A stretch of DNA of 46,503 nt from an uncultured Bdellovibrionales bacterium (GCA_938001965.1 CALLBC010000103.1:1-46503); one strand, 5' to 3'; counted from the stretch's first letter, positions 10,053 to 19,705 are shown. The notes: generated from the sequence alone by a model not told the origin. A program made the numbers and translations.

Positions 10053-10546
10053 TGACATGAAAACCTATGTTTGGCTAATATAGATGCGCCATTATGAGAG
10101 TAGGCCCTTATTATTCCATTGTACTTATCAATAAAATTAATTTTTAATTGAGTATAATTAGGGTTCCCAGAATTGCAAACAAGGCTTTCGTGTTTAAACT
10201 TGCAGTTTGAATGCTCAGAGTTAAAAATAAATGGCTTAAGTTGCGTGTTATTATCTGTAATAAAATAGGCTTCAATTTCAACTTTATTATTAAAATTAAC
10301 AAGAGTAAATTTTTGCTCTTGAAGACTGTAATTTTGGTTTTGGATTAAAACGTCTTTAATAAAATCTAAGATCATTGCTGAATTATGATTACCCACAGAC
10401 CTGTTAACAGCTTTATGGTCTTTTTTAATTCCGTAGTCGCTAAGGCTTAAAATAAAACTTCCAATAGTGCATTCAGAGGTGAAGTTACTAGCAAAAGCGA
10501 AGCTTGGTAATAAAAGTAATATGCAAAGTAATGAGCGAATAAACAT
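10049..10546 (-). CDS. Hypothetical secreted protein
   Basis: Signal peptide MFIRSLLCILLLLPSFAFA; converges on serA with overlapping stop codons. Confidence 0.6.
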   Translation of the reverse strand: MFIRSLLCILLLLPSFAFASNFTSECTIGSFILSLSDYGIKKDHKAVNRSVGNHNSAMILDFIKDVLIQNQNYSLQEQKFTLVNFNNKVEIEAYFITDNNTQLKPFIFNSEHSNCKFKHESLVCNSGNPNYTQLKINFIDKYNGIIRAYSHNGASILAKHRFSCH

Positions 10547-10659
10547 AATGATCTCCGTTATAAAGTTATAGAATATCTATCACTTAGACTCTATTTCTAG
10601 AAGGAGAAATAAGAATTTTAAGTATTTTTCACAGGCATCATTGAAATTATTGTAAGCCG

Positions 10660-12039
10660 CTAAGGTATCAATTTTCCTGGGTTTAAAATGTTATTTGGGT
10701 CAAAAATACTTTTAATTTGCTTCATATAGTTAATTTCAGTTTGGCTACGAGTATGGTTTAAGTAGTTCTTTTTAACCAAACCTACTCCATGCTCTGCTGA
10801 AACACTTCCATTTAAGTCCTTAATCATGGCAAACATCTGAACATCAACTTCTTTGCATTTTCTCATAAAGTCTTCACTTGTCAGTTCGTCGGGCTTTAAA
10901 ATATTAACATGTAAGTTTCCGTCACCAATATGTCCAAACCAAGCCACTTCAAAACTTGGGTGTTTTTCAGAAATTAGTTTTGTCATTTTATTTAAAAACT
11001 CAGGCACTTTTGAAATATTAACAGAAATGTCATTTTTGTAAGGTTGTTTAGAAGAGGTGGCTTCAGTGATGTCTTCTCGTAATGCCCATAAATCTTTTGA
11101 TTGTTGTTCATTTTGGCTAATGACACCATCTACAATCCACCCTTTCTCCATGCAAGATTCAAAAACCTCCATGGCTGTATCCATTTGCCCATCAGTGTTT
11201 TCAAATTCAACTAATAAATAATAGGGAGCTTTTTCTTGAAGGGGAGATTTAACTCTCCCAGCGGCCTCAACATAACCTAAGCATACATCAGTGTATGATT
11301 CAAAAGCAGTTAGTACTAACTTGTCTCTAAAGGCTTGGTAAATATTCATAATGCCCTCGAGAGTTGGTGTGGCAAAGGTCATAACAAGTAAGTCTTTAGG
11401 GGGAGTTGTAACATTAAGTAATACCTCAGTGATCACTCCTAGCGTACCTTCACTTCCGATAAATAAATGCCTTAAGTCATAGCCAGTGGCATTTTTAACT
11501 AACCCGTTGTTAATTTTTAATACTTCACCTGTGCCCGTAACAACAGTTATTCCCGCCACCCAATTTCGAGTTAATCCATAGCGAATAACTTTTATTCCCC
11601 CCGCATTAGTGGCTAGGTTACCACCAATTTGACAGGATCCGCGAGCAGCAAAATCAACTGGATAGTAATAGCCCTTATCCTTGGCGTAGTTTTGGATATC
11701 CTCTAATATTGTGCCAGCTTCACATAGAATAGTTTGGTCAACAGAGTTAAACTCTTTAATTTTAGCCATTTTCTCAAGTGATAGAATGACTTCTCCATTT
11801 GTAGCTGTGGCACCAGCACTTAAGCCTGTCCTGCCACCGGAGGGTATAACTTCAATTTTGTTTTCATTGCAACATTTAATAATATTTTGAACATCAGTAG
11901 TGTTGCGCGGGAATAAGACTAAGCTTGCGTTGGGAGTAAAGTGCTTTGTCCAATCTTTACCATAGTTGTCTAGTGCATCTTGGGTGTCATTCATTTGGTC
12001 ATCATTAAGATGTTTAGAAAATAATTTTTTTAAATCCAC
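10660..12039 (-). CDS. FAD-linked oxidase (GlcD / D-lactate dehydrogenase family)
   Basis: VIPSGGRTGLSAGATATNGEVILSL, GNLATNAGGIKVIRYG, HIGDGNLHVNIL, SAEHGVGLVK, DPNNILNPGK. Confidence 0.93.
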   Translation of the reverse strand: MDLKKLFSKHLNDDQMNDTQDALDNYGKDWTKHFTPNASLVLFPRNTTDVQNIIKCCNENKIEVIPSGGRTGLSAGATATNGEVILSLEKMAKIKEFNSVDQTILCEAGTILEDIQNYAKDKGYYYPVDFAARGSCQIGGNLATNAGGIKVIRYGLTRNWVAGITVVTGTGEVLKINNGLVKNATGYDLRHLFIGSEGTLGVITEVLLNVTTPPKDLLVMTFATPTLEGIMNIYQAFRDKLVLTAFESYTDVCLGYVEAAGRVKSPLQEKAPYYLLVEFENTDGQMDTAMEVFESCMEKGWIVDGVISQNEQQSKDLWALREDITEATSSKQPYKNDISVNISKVPEFLNKMTKLISEKHPSFEVAWFGHIGDGNLHVNILKPDELTSEDFMRKCKEVDVQMFAMIKDLNGSVSAEHGVGLVKKNYLNHTRSQTEINYMKQIKSIFDPNNILNPGKLIP

Positions 12040-12062
12040 TGTATCTCCTGAGAAGGGAAGTT

Positions 12063-12449
12063 TTAGCTTTTTTTAATTCCAAGTGAGTATTTGCCGCCGC
12101 CACCAATCATTAAGACCACATACATTGCTAAATATAATAGAGCCATCTCTTTTTTTCCAAAAGGGTCATCTAAGTGGACAATGAAAGCGGCAACAAATAT
12201 TGTAATGGCAAGTGGTATAGCTGCCAGCCTTGTTTTAAATCCTATAACTAGTGCTCCAGCACAAATCACTTCAGAAAAAACAGCTAAAATTAAGGATGCT
12301 GTGGCTCCAACACCAATAGGGTCTGGAAACATTATTTCTCCGCCAGCAAAAAGTTTCATTAATTTTGGGATTCCATGAGTGAGCATAAATCCGCCAGCTA
12401 CAAGCCTTAAAATTAACAATGATAAATCGTGATTTTTTTTAAAAGGCAT
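12063..12449 (-). CDS. DoxX family membrane protein
   Basis: LRLVAGGFMLTHGIPKL and a four-TM layout typical of DoxX. Confidence 0.88.
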   Translation of the reverse strand: MPFKKNHDLSLLILRLVAGGFMLTHGIPKLMKLFAGGEIMFPDPIGVGATASLILAVFSEVICAGALVIGFKTRLAAIPLAITIFVAAFIVHLDDPFGKKEMALLYLAMYVVLMIGGGGKYSLGIKKS

Positions 12450-12574
12450 ATAGACCCCTCATTCAGAATTAAGAAAGTAATTAGTAACAATTATTATTGG
12501 ATATTGTATAGAAAAAAGCTACTGCTTTCTTAAGGATTCTGAATATGTATTTATAACACTGTAAGTCGGTGATT

Positions 12575-13723
12575 TTAATTAGCACCGGTAGCTCTGGCAG
12601 GAGCACTTTGAACATTGCTAGGTTGAGATCTGCCTGTTATCGGTTTGGCTCTGAAGCTGCGAAACTTTGAAAATGAAATTTGATTTGTAATATCAATATT
12701 GCCTTTTTTACTACGTTTTAGGGTATTAGGAACAAATTTACTATTTAAAACTTTTCCCTTACAAAGAGTTTCTGTTTTGTTAAAAATTTCAATAAATGGA
12801 ACTCTAACTTTAGTTTTATTATTAGAGGTTTCGCCATAGCGAATTTCAACAAAACTATCTAATGCAATATTTATGTCACTTTGTATTTTATCATCATTGA
12901 TGATCTCTCCATTTTGCATACTTATAAAAGTTGTAAAGTTACAGCCATTGACATTGTATTCAGTGTCAAATGAATCACTAGATTTATTTTTATTAGCCTT
13001 GTAAATTTGACGAGAAAATAAATCTAAATTCATTTGGCAAAACCTTGTGATATCAAGTTTATCGCTTTTTCCATACCAACAAGAATTTTTAAACCCTGCC
13101 ATTGTTGCCTCTACCTTGGTGTCATCAGCATCTTTATTAATTAGGTCGGAAGTATCAAAGTTTGGCTCTCCGTTAGGTCCATAATTTTTATCTGCGAGAT
13201 TATTTATAATTGGAGACCATGCATCTGCAGCAGAGAGTAAGTCATAGTCTATGTCGATAACGCGATATTCAACATTAGGTTTATAGATTTCCCTTAAACT
13301 AGTGCGAAGCTCTCTACCATCGATAGTGTAATTTGGGTCCATCCCTTCTACCCAGCCAATTGGTCCGTTAGAACCTCCTGGGTAACTCAATTGGGGTATA
13401 TTATATGAGCTATTGCTAGGGTAATCCATTACAGAGCTATAGCTACCACGAGATGGTGGTGTTGGAGTGGGAAAGCTATTAATGCTAATTTCTGGCATTG
13501 AACTGCCTGAGCCCAGAAAGGATCTTCCAAATGAGCCACCAGGTATTTCTACGAGTTGGGCACCATTTATAAACTGACCAATTTCAGCTATGATAACATC
13601 GCTGTCAACAAACTCAGTTTCAGGGTATTGGTAATTGGTTCTATTATTTTGTGCTGAGATATTTATGGAAATAAATATTATGAAAATAGTTAAAGAAATT
13701 ACTTTTAAACAATTAGGCAGCAA
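12575..13723 (-). CDS. Hypothetical secreted protein at the end of the phosphorelay operon
   Basis: N-terminal signal sequence ending NISAQ; no recognised domain; overlaps the HPt gene. Confidence 0.65.
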   Translation of the reverse strand: MLPNCLKVISLTIFIIFISINISAQNNRTNYQYPETEFVDSDVIIAEIGQFINGAQLVEIPGGSFGRSFLGSGSSMPEISINSFPTPTPPSRGSYSSVMDYPSNSSYNIPQLSYPGGSNGPIGWVEGMDPNYTIDGRELRTSLREIYKPNVEYRVIDIDYDLLSAADAWSPIINNLADKNYGPNGEPNFDTSDLINKDADDTKVEATMAGFKNSCWYGKSDKLDITRFCQMNLDLFSRQIYKANKNKSSDSFDTEYNVNGCNFTTFISMQNGEIINDDKIQSDINIALDSFVEIRYGETSNNKTKVRVPFIEIFNKTETLCKGKVLNSKFVPNTLKRSKKGNIDITNQISFSKFRSFRAKPITGRSQPSNVQSAPARATGAN

Positions 13724-14054
13724 CTTTTAAAACCTCACCATATAAAGAATCACTTTCAATTTTGAATTCAGATCCATTTTTACGGGCTGATTCAATTTTT
13801 TTTAAAAGTTCAATACTTAGTGGGATAATGTCTTTAATGTTATGATTATCTTTGCAAGCCTTTTCAAGCACTTGAGCTAATGTAGATAGCTCAGGTATTC
13901 CATAAGTTTTACCCGTCCCTTTTATCTTATGAAAAGCATCTTCCAGTGCCTCAATATCCATATTTTCATAATGGTTATTAATGGCTGTGATTTTTCCAGA
14001 TAAATTTTCGATATACTCCTTCTGGAGCTCCTTCATCATATCCTCAAAACTCAT
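13713..14054 (-). CDS. HPt (histidine phosphotransfer) domain protein
   Basis: DAFHKIKGTGKTYGIPEL matches the HxxKG HPt active-site motif. Confidence 0.85.
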   Translation of the reverse strand: MSFEDMMKELQKEYIENLSGKITAINNHYENMDIEALEDAFHKIKGTGKTYGIPELSTLAQVLEKACKDNHNIKDIIPLSIELLKKIESARKNGSEFKIESDSLYGEVLKVAA

Positions 14055-15400
14055 GATGCAATCCTTTGGCTTTCTTCTTTTTCAAGTTGGTAACGCCAGT
14101 CACGTAAAGTAAAGTAAAATGTGGCTCCTTCGTTTGGCTTAGATCGAACGTTAATTTCCCCATTATGCTCTTCAACAAGTGCTTTGGCGATTGCTAGCCC
14201 AAGGCCAGTTCCCTTTACTAAAGGGTTGTTAGGGCCAGTTGATTGTCTAAACTTTTGAAAAATAATTTCTTGGTCTTCTGGTGTAATTCCAATTCCTTGG
14301 TCAGAGACTAAAATATATAGTTGCTCTTGCGGATCAATTTCAATGTCGATTTTAACAGATTTACCTTTTGGATTGTATTTAATGGCATTAGATAGAAAGT
14401 TAGTCAGTACCTGTTGTATTCTATCTTTATCAGCAAATATATCTATAGCTGGTATACCACTAACTTCAATTGGAACATTGGCAGTATTGCATAAGCCATT
14501 CATACTAAATACGGTTTGTTCTAAAATTTCATTGAGTGAACACCAATTCTTTTTAAGTGGAAACTTACCAGCTTCAATTTTTGCTAAATCAAGTAAGTCA
14601 TTAATAAGGCGAATCAGGCGATCAGTTTCAACTTCTGCTATATTCATTAAGCTATTTGCTTTGTCATCGAGTTTACCACCCATGCCCATTTTTAAAAGGC
14701 TGAGTGAGCCCTTAATAGATGTGAGCGGAGTTCTGAGCTCGTGACTGGCAATACTTAAAAATTCAGACTTAGCTTTATCAAGTGATTTTAGCTCGTCCAT
14801 ATTTTTTAGTACTCGCTGTGCTAGTGAGTTAAAGGTGGCATGCAGATTACCAACCTCGTTAGTCTTAGGTACCGTAAACTCATAAGTGTATCGGTTATTT
14901 AAAAATTCAAGCATCCTTTTATATAAAACCTTAATAGGCTTAAATGTACTGCGAATTGTGTAGTAATAAATTAATAGTAAACTTAATATCCAGAGAGCAC
15001 CAAATATAGTTCCAAAATACCTAATTTGCTTTTCATGAAAAGATATCATTGTATTTAGCTGTGCGTGGTATTGCTTATCAATGGCTTTATAATCTTTAAT
15101 CTTTTTTCTTAATGTTTTTCTTTTTTTATCAGAATAAAATTGAATTACATCACTTAAAGCCGCTTTTAGCTCTTCGTTGGACATGTTCTTTCTTTGGTTT
15201 TGTAAATACTTAAAGTCTTTTTCATTAAAGAGCTTTACATTTAAACTCTCTATTTTATCGATGATTGCATAACCATTTGTGTAGTCAGCATGGAGTTGGA
15301 CATATTTTTGATAAGACTCAAAGCCTTTTGAAAAAATATAGCCTTGGCTACCAATAAAAAAGAGAACTAAAAAAGTTAATCTTAATTTTATTGAGCTCAA
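14051..15400 (-). CDS. Membrane sensor histidine kinase
   Basis: Two TM helices, SHELRTPLTSIKG, NLLSNAIKYNP-type N box (NFLSNAIKYNP), DQGIGI, GTGLGLAI. Confidence 0.95.
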   Translation of the reverse strand: MSSIKLRLTFLVLFFIGSQGYIFSKGFESYQKYVQLHADYTNGYAIIDKIESLNVKLFNEKDFKYLQNQRKNMSNEELKAALSDVIQFYSDKKRKTLRKKIKDYKAIDKQYHAQLNTMISFHEKQIRYFGTIFGALWILSLLLIYYYTIRSTFKPIKVLYKRMLEFLNNRYTYEFTVPKTNEVGNLHATFNSLAQRVLKNMDELKSLDKAKSEFLSIASHELRTPLTSIKGSLSLLKMGMGGKLDDKANSLMNIAEVETDRLIRLINDLLDLAKIEAGKFPLKKNWCSLNEILEQTVFSMNGLCNTANVPIEVSGIPAIDIFADKDRIQQVLTNFLSNAIKYNPKGKSVKIDIEIDPQEQLYILVSDQGIGITPEDQEIIFQKFRQSTGPNNPLVKGTGLGLAIAKALVEEHNGEINVRSKPNEGATFYFTLRDWRYQLEKEESQRIAS

Positions 15401-15774
15401 GCTGCACCTTCAATTTTTTTATTTAAAATATCACTGATTTGTTGATTTAAATTTGCTGGATCAAATGGCTTTTGGATATAACCTAAGCCCATGTTGTTAA
15501 ATGCTGTTATGTCATCAGCATGACATTTGGCACTTAAAAAGATAATGGGAATATTACTATCAGGTAGACTTTTGTACTCTTTACAGACAGTTAAGCCATT
15601 CATTATAGGCATCATTTGGTCCAGTATAATTAAGTCAAACCCACCTTCTTTGGCTTTATTTAAAGCATCTAAGCCATTATCAACATGTGTGACTTCATGG
15701 CCACCAAAATGCTCTAAGGCCATTATTGCAATTGTTGAGATATTTCCATCGTCTTCTGCAAGTAGTATTTTCAT
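15397..15774 (-). CDS. Single-domain response regulator (REC)
   Basis: AEDD, ILDQMMPIMNG, FLSAK and QKPFD. Confidence 0.93.
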   Translation of the reverse strand: MKILLAEDDGNISTIAIMALEHFGGHEVTHVDNGLDALNKAKEGGFDLIILDQMMPIMNGLTVCKEYKSLPDSNIPIIFLSAKCHADDITAFNNMGLGYIQKPFDPANLNQQISDILNKKIEGAA

Positions 15775-15775
15775 A

Positions 15776-16483
15776 CTAAGCCACCGCCTTATTCTGTGTG
15801 CTTTGTTTATAAATCCATGCTCTTAGTTTTTGTAAAACAGACTCTGAAGCACCAACAAAACCTAGGTGTAAAATCCACTCTTCTTTTTCATTTTGTTTGC
15901 AAGATAAAACTTTTAAGTGAGGAGCTCGAACTCCGAGTTCATTAAATAATGCAAACTCCAGCTCAATAATTTTACCCACCTCTTGTTCATGGTTAGTAGC
16001 AATACATAATCCCATTTCTGAAACAGTGATAACTCTAATTTTAGTTTTCAGGTAAGCTGGAGTTTCCATTTGTATTTTAACAAAATGGACTTCATTTTTT
16101 ATGCTTTCTTTATCTTGAAATAAGTTTTCAACCTTTTTAACAAATAACATTGGGTCAATGGGTTTGACGATATAGTCATTAACTCCCATCTCAATGGCTT
16201 TTTGGATGTCCTTTCTTTCGCGAACACCTGTTAGCATTGCAATGGTTAGGTGACTTAACTTTTTATTTTTTTTAATGCGTCTTAATAGTTCAAAACCATC
16301 CATTTCTGGCATATTGATATCACTGAGTAGACCGTCAATATCTACGGACTGTAGTATTTCTAAAGCCGTTCTTGCATTATCTGCTGTTAATACATCGTAT
16401 GAACTTTTTAAAAGTTTTTCAGCGAGATTTAAAATATCTTTGTCATCATCAACAATGAGGACTCTCAATTTATCTTTTTCCAC
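15776..16483 (-). CDS. Response regulator with C-terminal PilZ-like domain
   Basis: REC: VDDDKDIL, LLSDINMPEMDG, KPIDP. C-terminal ITVSEMGLCIA resembles the PilZ (D/N)xSxxG motif; the RxxxR motif is not evident. Confidence 0.8.
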   Translation of the reverse strand: MEKDKLRVLIVDDDKDILNLAEKLLKSSYDVLTADNARTALEILQSVDIDGLLSDINMPEMDGFELLRRIKKNKKLSHLTIAMLTGVRERKDIQKAIEMGVNDYIVKPIDPMLFVKKVENLFQDKESIKNEVHFVKIQMETPAYLKTKIRVITVSEMGLCIATNHEQEVGKIIELEFALFNELGVRAPHLKVLSCKQNEKEEWILHLGFVGASESVLQKLRAWIYKQSTQNKAVA

Positions 16484-16537
16484 AGAGGGCTTATCGGTAG
16501 AAAGGCCTTAGCATTAAAGAATATGAGAAGTTAATAT

Positions 16538-16705
16538 TCAGTTTTCAGATTTAAAAAATTTGTAAGCTGGACAAAAGCCCCAACTGCCAGTGAGTAAAAG
16601 GTATATACCCAAGTAAGCAAGGGTTGGGCCGCCACTAGCTGCCCAAAAGACTAGGCAGAAACCGAGTATTATTCTGATAAATTTATCAATGGGTATTAAC
16701 TGCAT
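16538..16705 (-). CDS. Small DUF2892 / YgaP-TM-like membrane protein (55 aa)
   Basis: Manual translation MQLIPIDKFIRIILGFCLVFWAASGGPTLAYLGIYLLLTGSWGFCPAYKFFKSEN*; TAATG overlap with the grxD stop; absent from the ORF track. Confidence 0.8.
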   Translation of the reverse strand: MQLIPIDKFIRIILGFCLVFWAASGGPTLAYLGIYLLLTGSWGFCPAYKFFKSEN

Positions 16706-17019
16706 TAGTCAGCAAGAAGTGTTTTAAGTTCACCTGATTCAAACATTTCCATCATTATGTCACTTCCACCAACTAACTTTTTATTAACATAAAGTTGTGG
16801 AATAGTTGGCCACTGACCGTAAACCTTAATGCCCTCGCGAATCTCATCGTCTTCTAATACATTTACAGAATCAAACTCTGCTCCAATTTCATTTAAAATG
16901 GCAATTGATCTTGCTGAAAACCCACACTGTGGAAAGCTAGGTGTTCCTTTCATAAATAAAACAATTTTATTATCAGTTAATGTTTTTTCAATTTTTTCAT
17001 GGGTTGGTGATGTAGTCAT
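16705..17019 (-). CDS. grxD: Monothiol glutaredoxin, Grx4 family
   Basis: FMKGTPSFPQCGFSARSI (CGFS), WPTIPQLYVNKKLVGGSDI. Confidence 0.96.
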   Translation of the reverse strand: MTTSPTHEKIEKTLTDNKIVLFMKGTPSFPQCGFSARSIAILNEIGAEFDSVNVLEDDEIREGIKVYGQWPTIPQLYVNKKLVGGSDIMMEMFESGELKTLLAD

Positions 17020-17036
17020 AATTAATAAATCCTTTT

Positions 17037-17261
17037 TTAAAATAATTTAATAGAGAGGGCATGAATTTCGCCACTTTTTAATTGTTCGTCAAATAAGCCC
17101 ATGATTGATTTGTGCTTTTCAATTCGTGAAAGGCTGGCATCAAAAGCGCTATTGTTCATACGCACTTCAAAATTGCTACCAGATCCAGTTACATCAACCA
17201 CGGCCAATTCAGCGTTAGGGTATTGTTTTTTTAGTGTATTTTCCATTTCAATATGTGTCAT
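17037..17261 (-). CDS. bolA: BolA family protein
   Basis: NSAFDASLSRIEKHKSIMGLFDEQLKSGEIHALSIKLF matches the BolA core; adjacent to the CGFS glutaredoxin. Confidence 0.92.
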   Translation of the reverse strand: MTHIEMENTLKKQYPNAELAVVDVTGSGSNFEVRMNNSAFDASLSRIEKHKSIMGLFDEQLKSGEIHALSIKLF

Positions 17262-17344
17262 ATGCCTATCAATAAAGCTGAAATTAAAAATTTGCTAGCT
17301 CAAATTCTCCTTTACAAAAAATAACGCTAAGCGTATAAGGTCAT

Positions 17345-17617
17345 ATGTATTACGAATCTTCAAGTCCAGAGCATAAGGCCAAAGAACGAGCAAAAGCGCG
17401 TAAATTAAGGCAGTCCACATGGTGGCAAAATCAGCTGTCAAAAGGCTTTTGTTATTACTGTGATCAGAGGTTTGAAAAGGACGTTTTGACCATGGACCAT
17501 AAGGTGCCAGTGGCTAGGGGCGGGGTTTCTAGCAAGTCTAATGTTGTTGTTGCCTGCAAAGAATGTAATACAAATAAAAAGCATTTAACCCCTGCTGAAA
17601 TGATTTTTAACTCATAA
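17345..17617 (+). CDS. Small HNH endonuclease-domain protein
   Basis: CYYC...LTMDHKVPVARGG...SNVVVACKECNTNK. Confidence 0.88.
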   Translation: MYYESSSPEHKAKERAKARKLRQSTWWQNQLSKGFCYYCDQRFEKDVLTMDHKVPVARGGVSSKSNVVVACKECNTNKKHLTPAEMIFNS

Positions 17618-17786
17618 ATATTACACTTTATTTTATTCTCTATATTCAATGAATCGCCTAAAAAATAGGAAGTCTGCACGTAGCGTTAAGACCAATTGTT
17701 AACTAAGGTTAAGATTTCACATTGCCTCATAAGGCTTGGCTCCTTAAACTGATTATTGTTCAGATTGAAAACAGGAGTGAATTAAG

Positions 17787-19637
17787 TTGGGTAAAATTAC
17801 GAAAAGTAGTACTGCGGAGTATTTTGCAAAAAATCTACAACAAGTAGGTTTCTCTTCCCCGTTAAAAGCTGTTTTAACAACATTAAAAGAGGCTGTGGAT
17901 AACTCACTGGATGCCTGTGAAGAAGCGGGCATAGCCCCTGAACTAAAGGTTTCAATTAAAAAAGTGGGCAAAGGGTCTGCTAGAAGTACAGATTTAATTC
18001 AAATCATTGTGGAAGACAACGGACCAGGTTTAGAGGAAAAAGATTTACCACAAGTTTTTGGTGAATATTTAGCCTCTTCAAAGTTTGGTCGAGGGCAGTG
18101 TTCTCGTGGGCAACAAGGTATTGGTATTTCTGCTGCAACCACTTGGGCGCAGTTAACTAATGCAACTGGTGTAAAAGTAACTAGTAAGACAAAAAGAATG
18201 CGTAAAGCCGTTAACGCCACTATTGATGTTGATATTAAGGGTAACAAAGGTTTACTTAAAAATAAAAAAACCATTGAATGGAAAAAAACGAATGGTCTAA
18301 GAGTTGATTTTAAGATTGATGGCCGTATCCAGTTAAATGGCGATGGTGGGATTTTAACTTATCTTGAAGGAACAACTTTAGTTAACCCCCATTTAACACT
18401 TGAATATGAATTATTAGATAATGAAAAAGTAAGAGTGGAGAGAGTATCTAACGATGTGCCAAAGGTTCCAGCTTCAACTTTACCTCATCCACATACAATG
18501 AAGCTGGGTGAATTTTTAACTCATGCTCATTTGTATGGTAATTTAACTTTAGCACAGTTTATGAAGAAAGCCTTTTCTCGTGTAACTGATGCAACTATTA
18601 AAGATTGTGTTCGCAATGGTATGCCAAAAAAATTGGCCACAATGCCAGTAAAAAAAATACCTGAAAAAGAATTTAAAACAATATTTCAAGCTATTCAAAG
18701 CACAGAGCTTGCCAATCCTTCAACTAAATCAGTTTTAACAGTTGGTGAAGAGGGCTTAGCCAAAAGTATTCACAGAATCGGTGAAGTAGACTTTTTTAGT
18801 GTTGTTACGAGAAAGCCTAAAATTTGCGATTTTAAGCCAACAGTGGTTGAGGTGGCTATTGCTAGATTCTTGGATAAAAAAGCAGCTGCCGAAGAGCAGT
18901 CTATTCAGTTATTAAGATTTGCAAACAGAGTTCCATTACAGTTTGATAAATCAGCCTGTGCAATTACGCGTGCGGTTGAGTCAGTGAATTGGCGCTCCTA
19001 TGGATTGGCTCAATCCAAACGTAGCTTGCCGCAAGGACCATATGTTTTTGCTATTAGTGTGACGTCACCATTTATTAAATTTAAAAATGCGTCCAAAGAA
19101 ACTATTGATGCGAGTGATGACTTAGTGGAAGAATTAAGACGAGCACTCATGCAAGCTGGTCAAAAGCTTTCCCGTCACATTAAGCGTGAAGATAAGGCTG
19201 CGGACCTAGAAAGAAAGCGTGCCCATATTGAAAAATTTGGACCTATTTTAGTTGAAGGTTTAGCTAAAATTGCCGGCGCTGGTAAGGACCGTAAAAATAA
19301 AGCCACAGAAGGCCTATTAAAGTTATTGGGCCGCGAAAGTAAAGCGGCTGAAAAAGACCTTAAAAATGCTGAAGACCGTTTATCATTATTAAAAGATAAA
19401 CAAGCAGCTAAGCTTGGCCGCATTAGAAAAAAAGAGGCGGAAACAGCAGAAGAGGTTGAAGGCACCGAGGAAGCTGCTCTTCCAGTGAAAAAAGCTAAGG
19501 CAAAAAAGAAATCAAAAGCCAAGAAAAAAACTAAAACAAAAAAGAAAGCAGCCAAAAAGAAAGCGGCTAAGAAAAAAACAAAAAAGAAAGCTGCAAAAAA
19601 GAAAACTAAAGCAAAGAAAAAGAAATCAAAACGATAA
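17787..19637 (+). CDS. top6B: DNA topoisomerase VI subunit B with a Lys/Ala-rich C-terminal tail
   Basis: GHKL ATPase motifs LKEAVDNSLDACEEAG, VEDNGPGL and GQQGIGISAATTW; Topo VI-B type stretch FANRVPLQFDKSACAITRAVESVNWRSYGL; TTG start with AGGAG upstream. Confidence 0.96.
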   Translation: MGKITKSSTAEYFAKNLQQVGFSSPLKAVLTTLKEAVDNSLDACEEAGIAPELKVSIKKVGKGSARSTDLIQIIVEDNGPGLEEKDLPQVFGEYLASSKFGRGQCSRGQQGIGISAATTWAQLTNATGVKVTSKTKRMRKAVNATIDVDIKGNKGLLKNKKTIEWKKTNGLRVDFKIDGRIQLNGDGGILTYLEGTTLVNPHLTLEYELLDNEKVRVERVSNDVPKVPASTLPHPHTMKLGEFLTHAHLYGNLTLAQFMKKAFSRVTDATIKDCVRNGMPKKLATMPVKKIPEKEFKTIFQAIQSTELANPSTKSVLTVGEEGLAKSIHRIGEVDFFSVVTRKPKICDFKPTVVEVAIARFLDKKAAAEEQSIQLLRFANRVPLQFDKSACAITRAVESVNWRSYGLAQSKRSLPQGPYVFAISVTSPFIKFKNASKETIDASDDLVEELRRALMQAGQKLSRHIKREDKAADLERKRAHIEKFGPILVEGLAKIAGAGKDRKNKATEGLLKLLGRESKAAEKDLKNAEDRLSLLKDKQAAKLGRIRKKEAETAEEVEGTEEAALPVKKAKAKKKSKAKKKTKTKKKAAKKKAAKKKTKKKAAKKKTKAKKKKSKR

Positions 19638-19705
19638 AATTTATTTAAACAAATAGTGCCTGAGAAAATAAATGCTAAGAGCAGAGCCTTGGGCTAAGGT
19701 AAAAC

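Noticed and set aside
14343-14744. 133-aa plus-strand ORF
   Set aside because: Antisense to the histidine kinase gene; not protein-like
19175-19555. Minus-strand 126-aa Phe/Ala/Leu-rich ORF
   Set aside because: Antisense translation of the top6B Lys/Ala tail; composition is a by-product of the low-complexity coding strand
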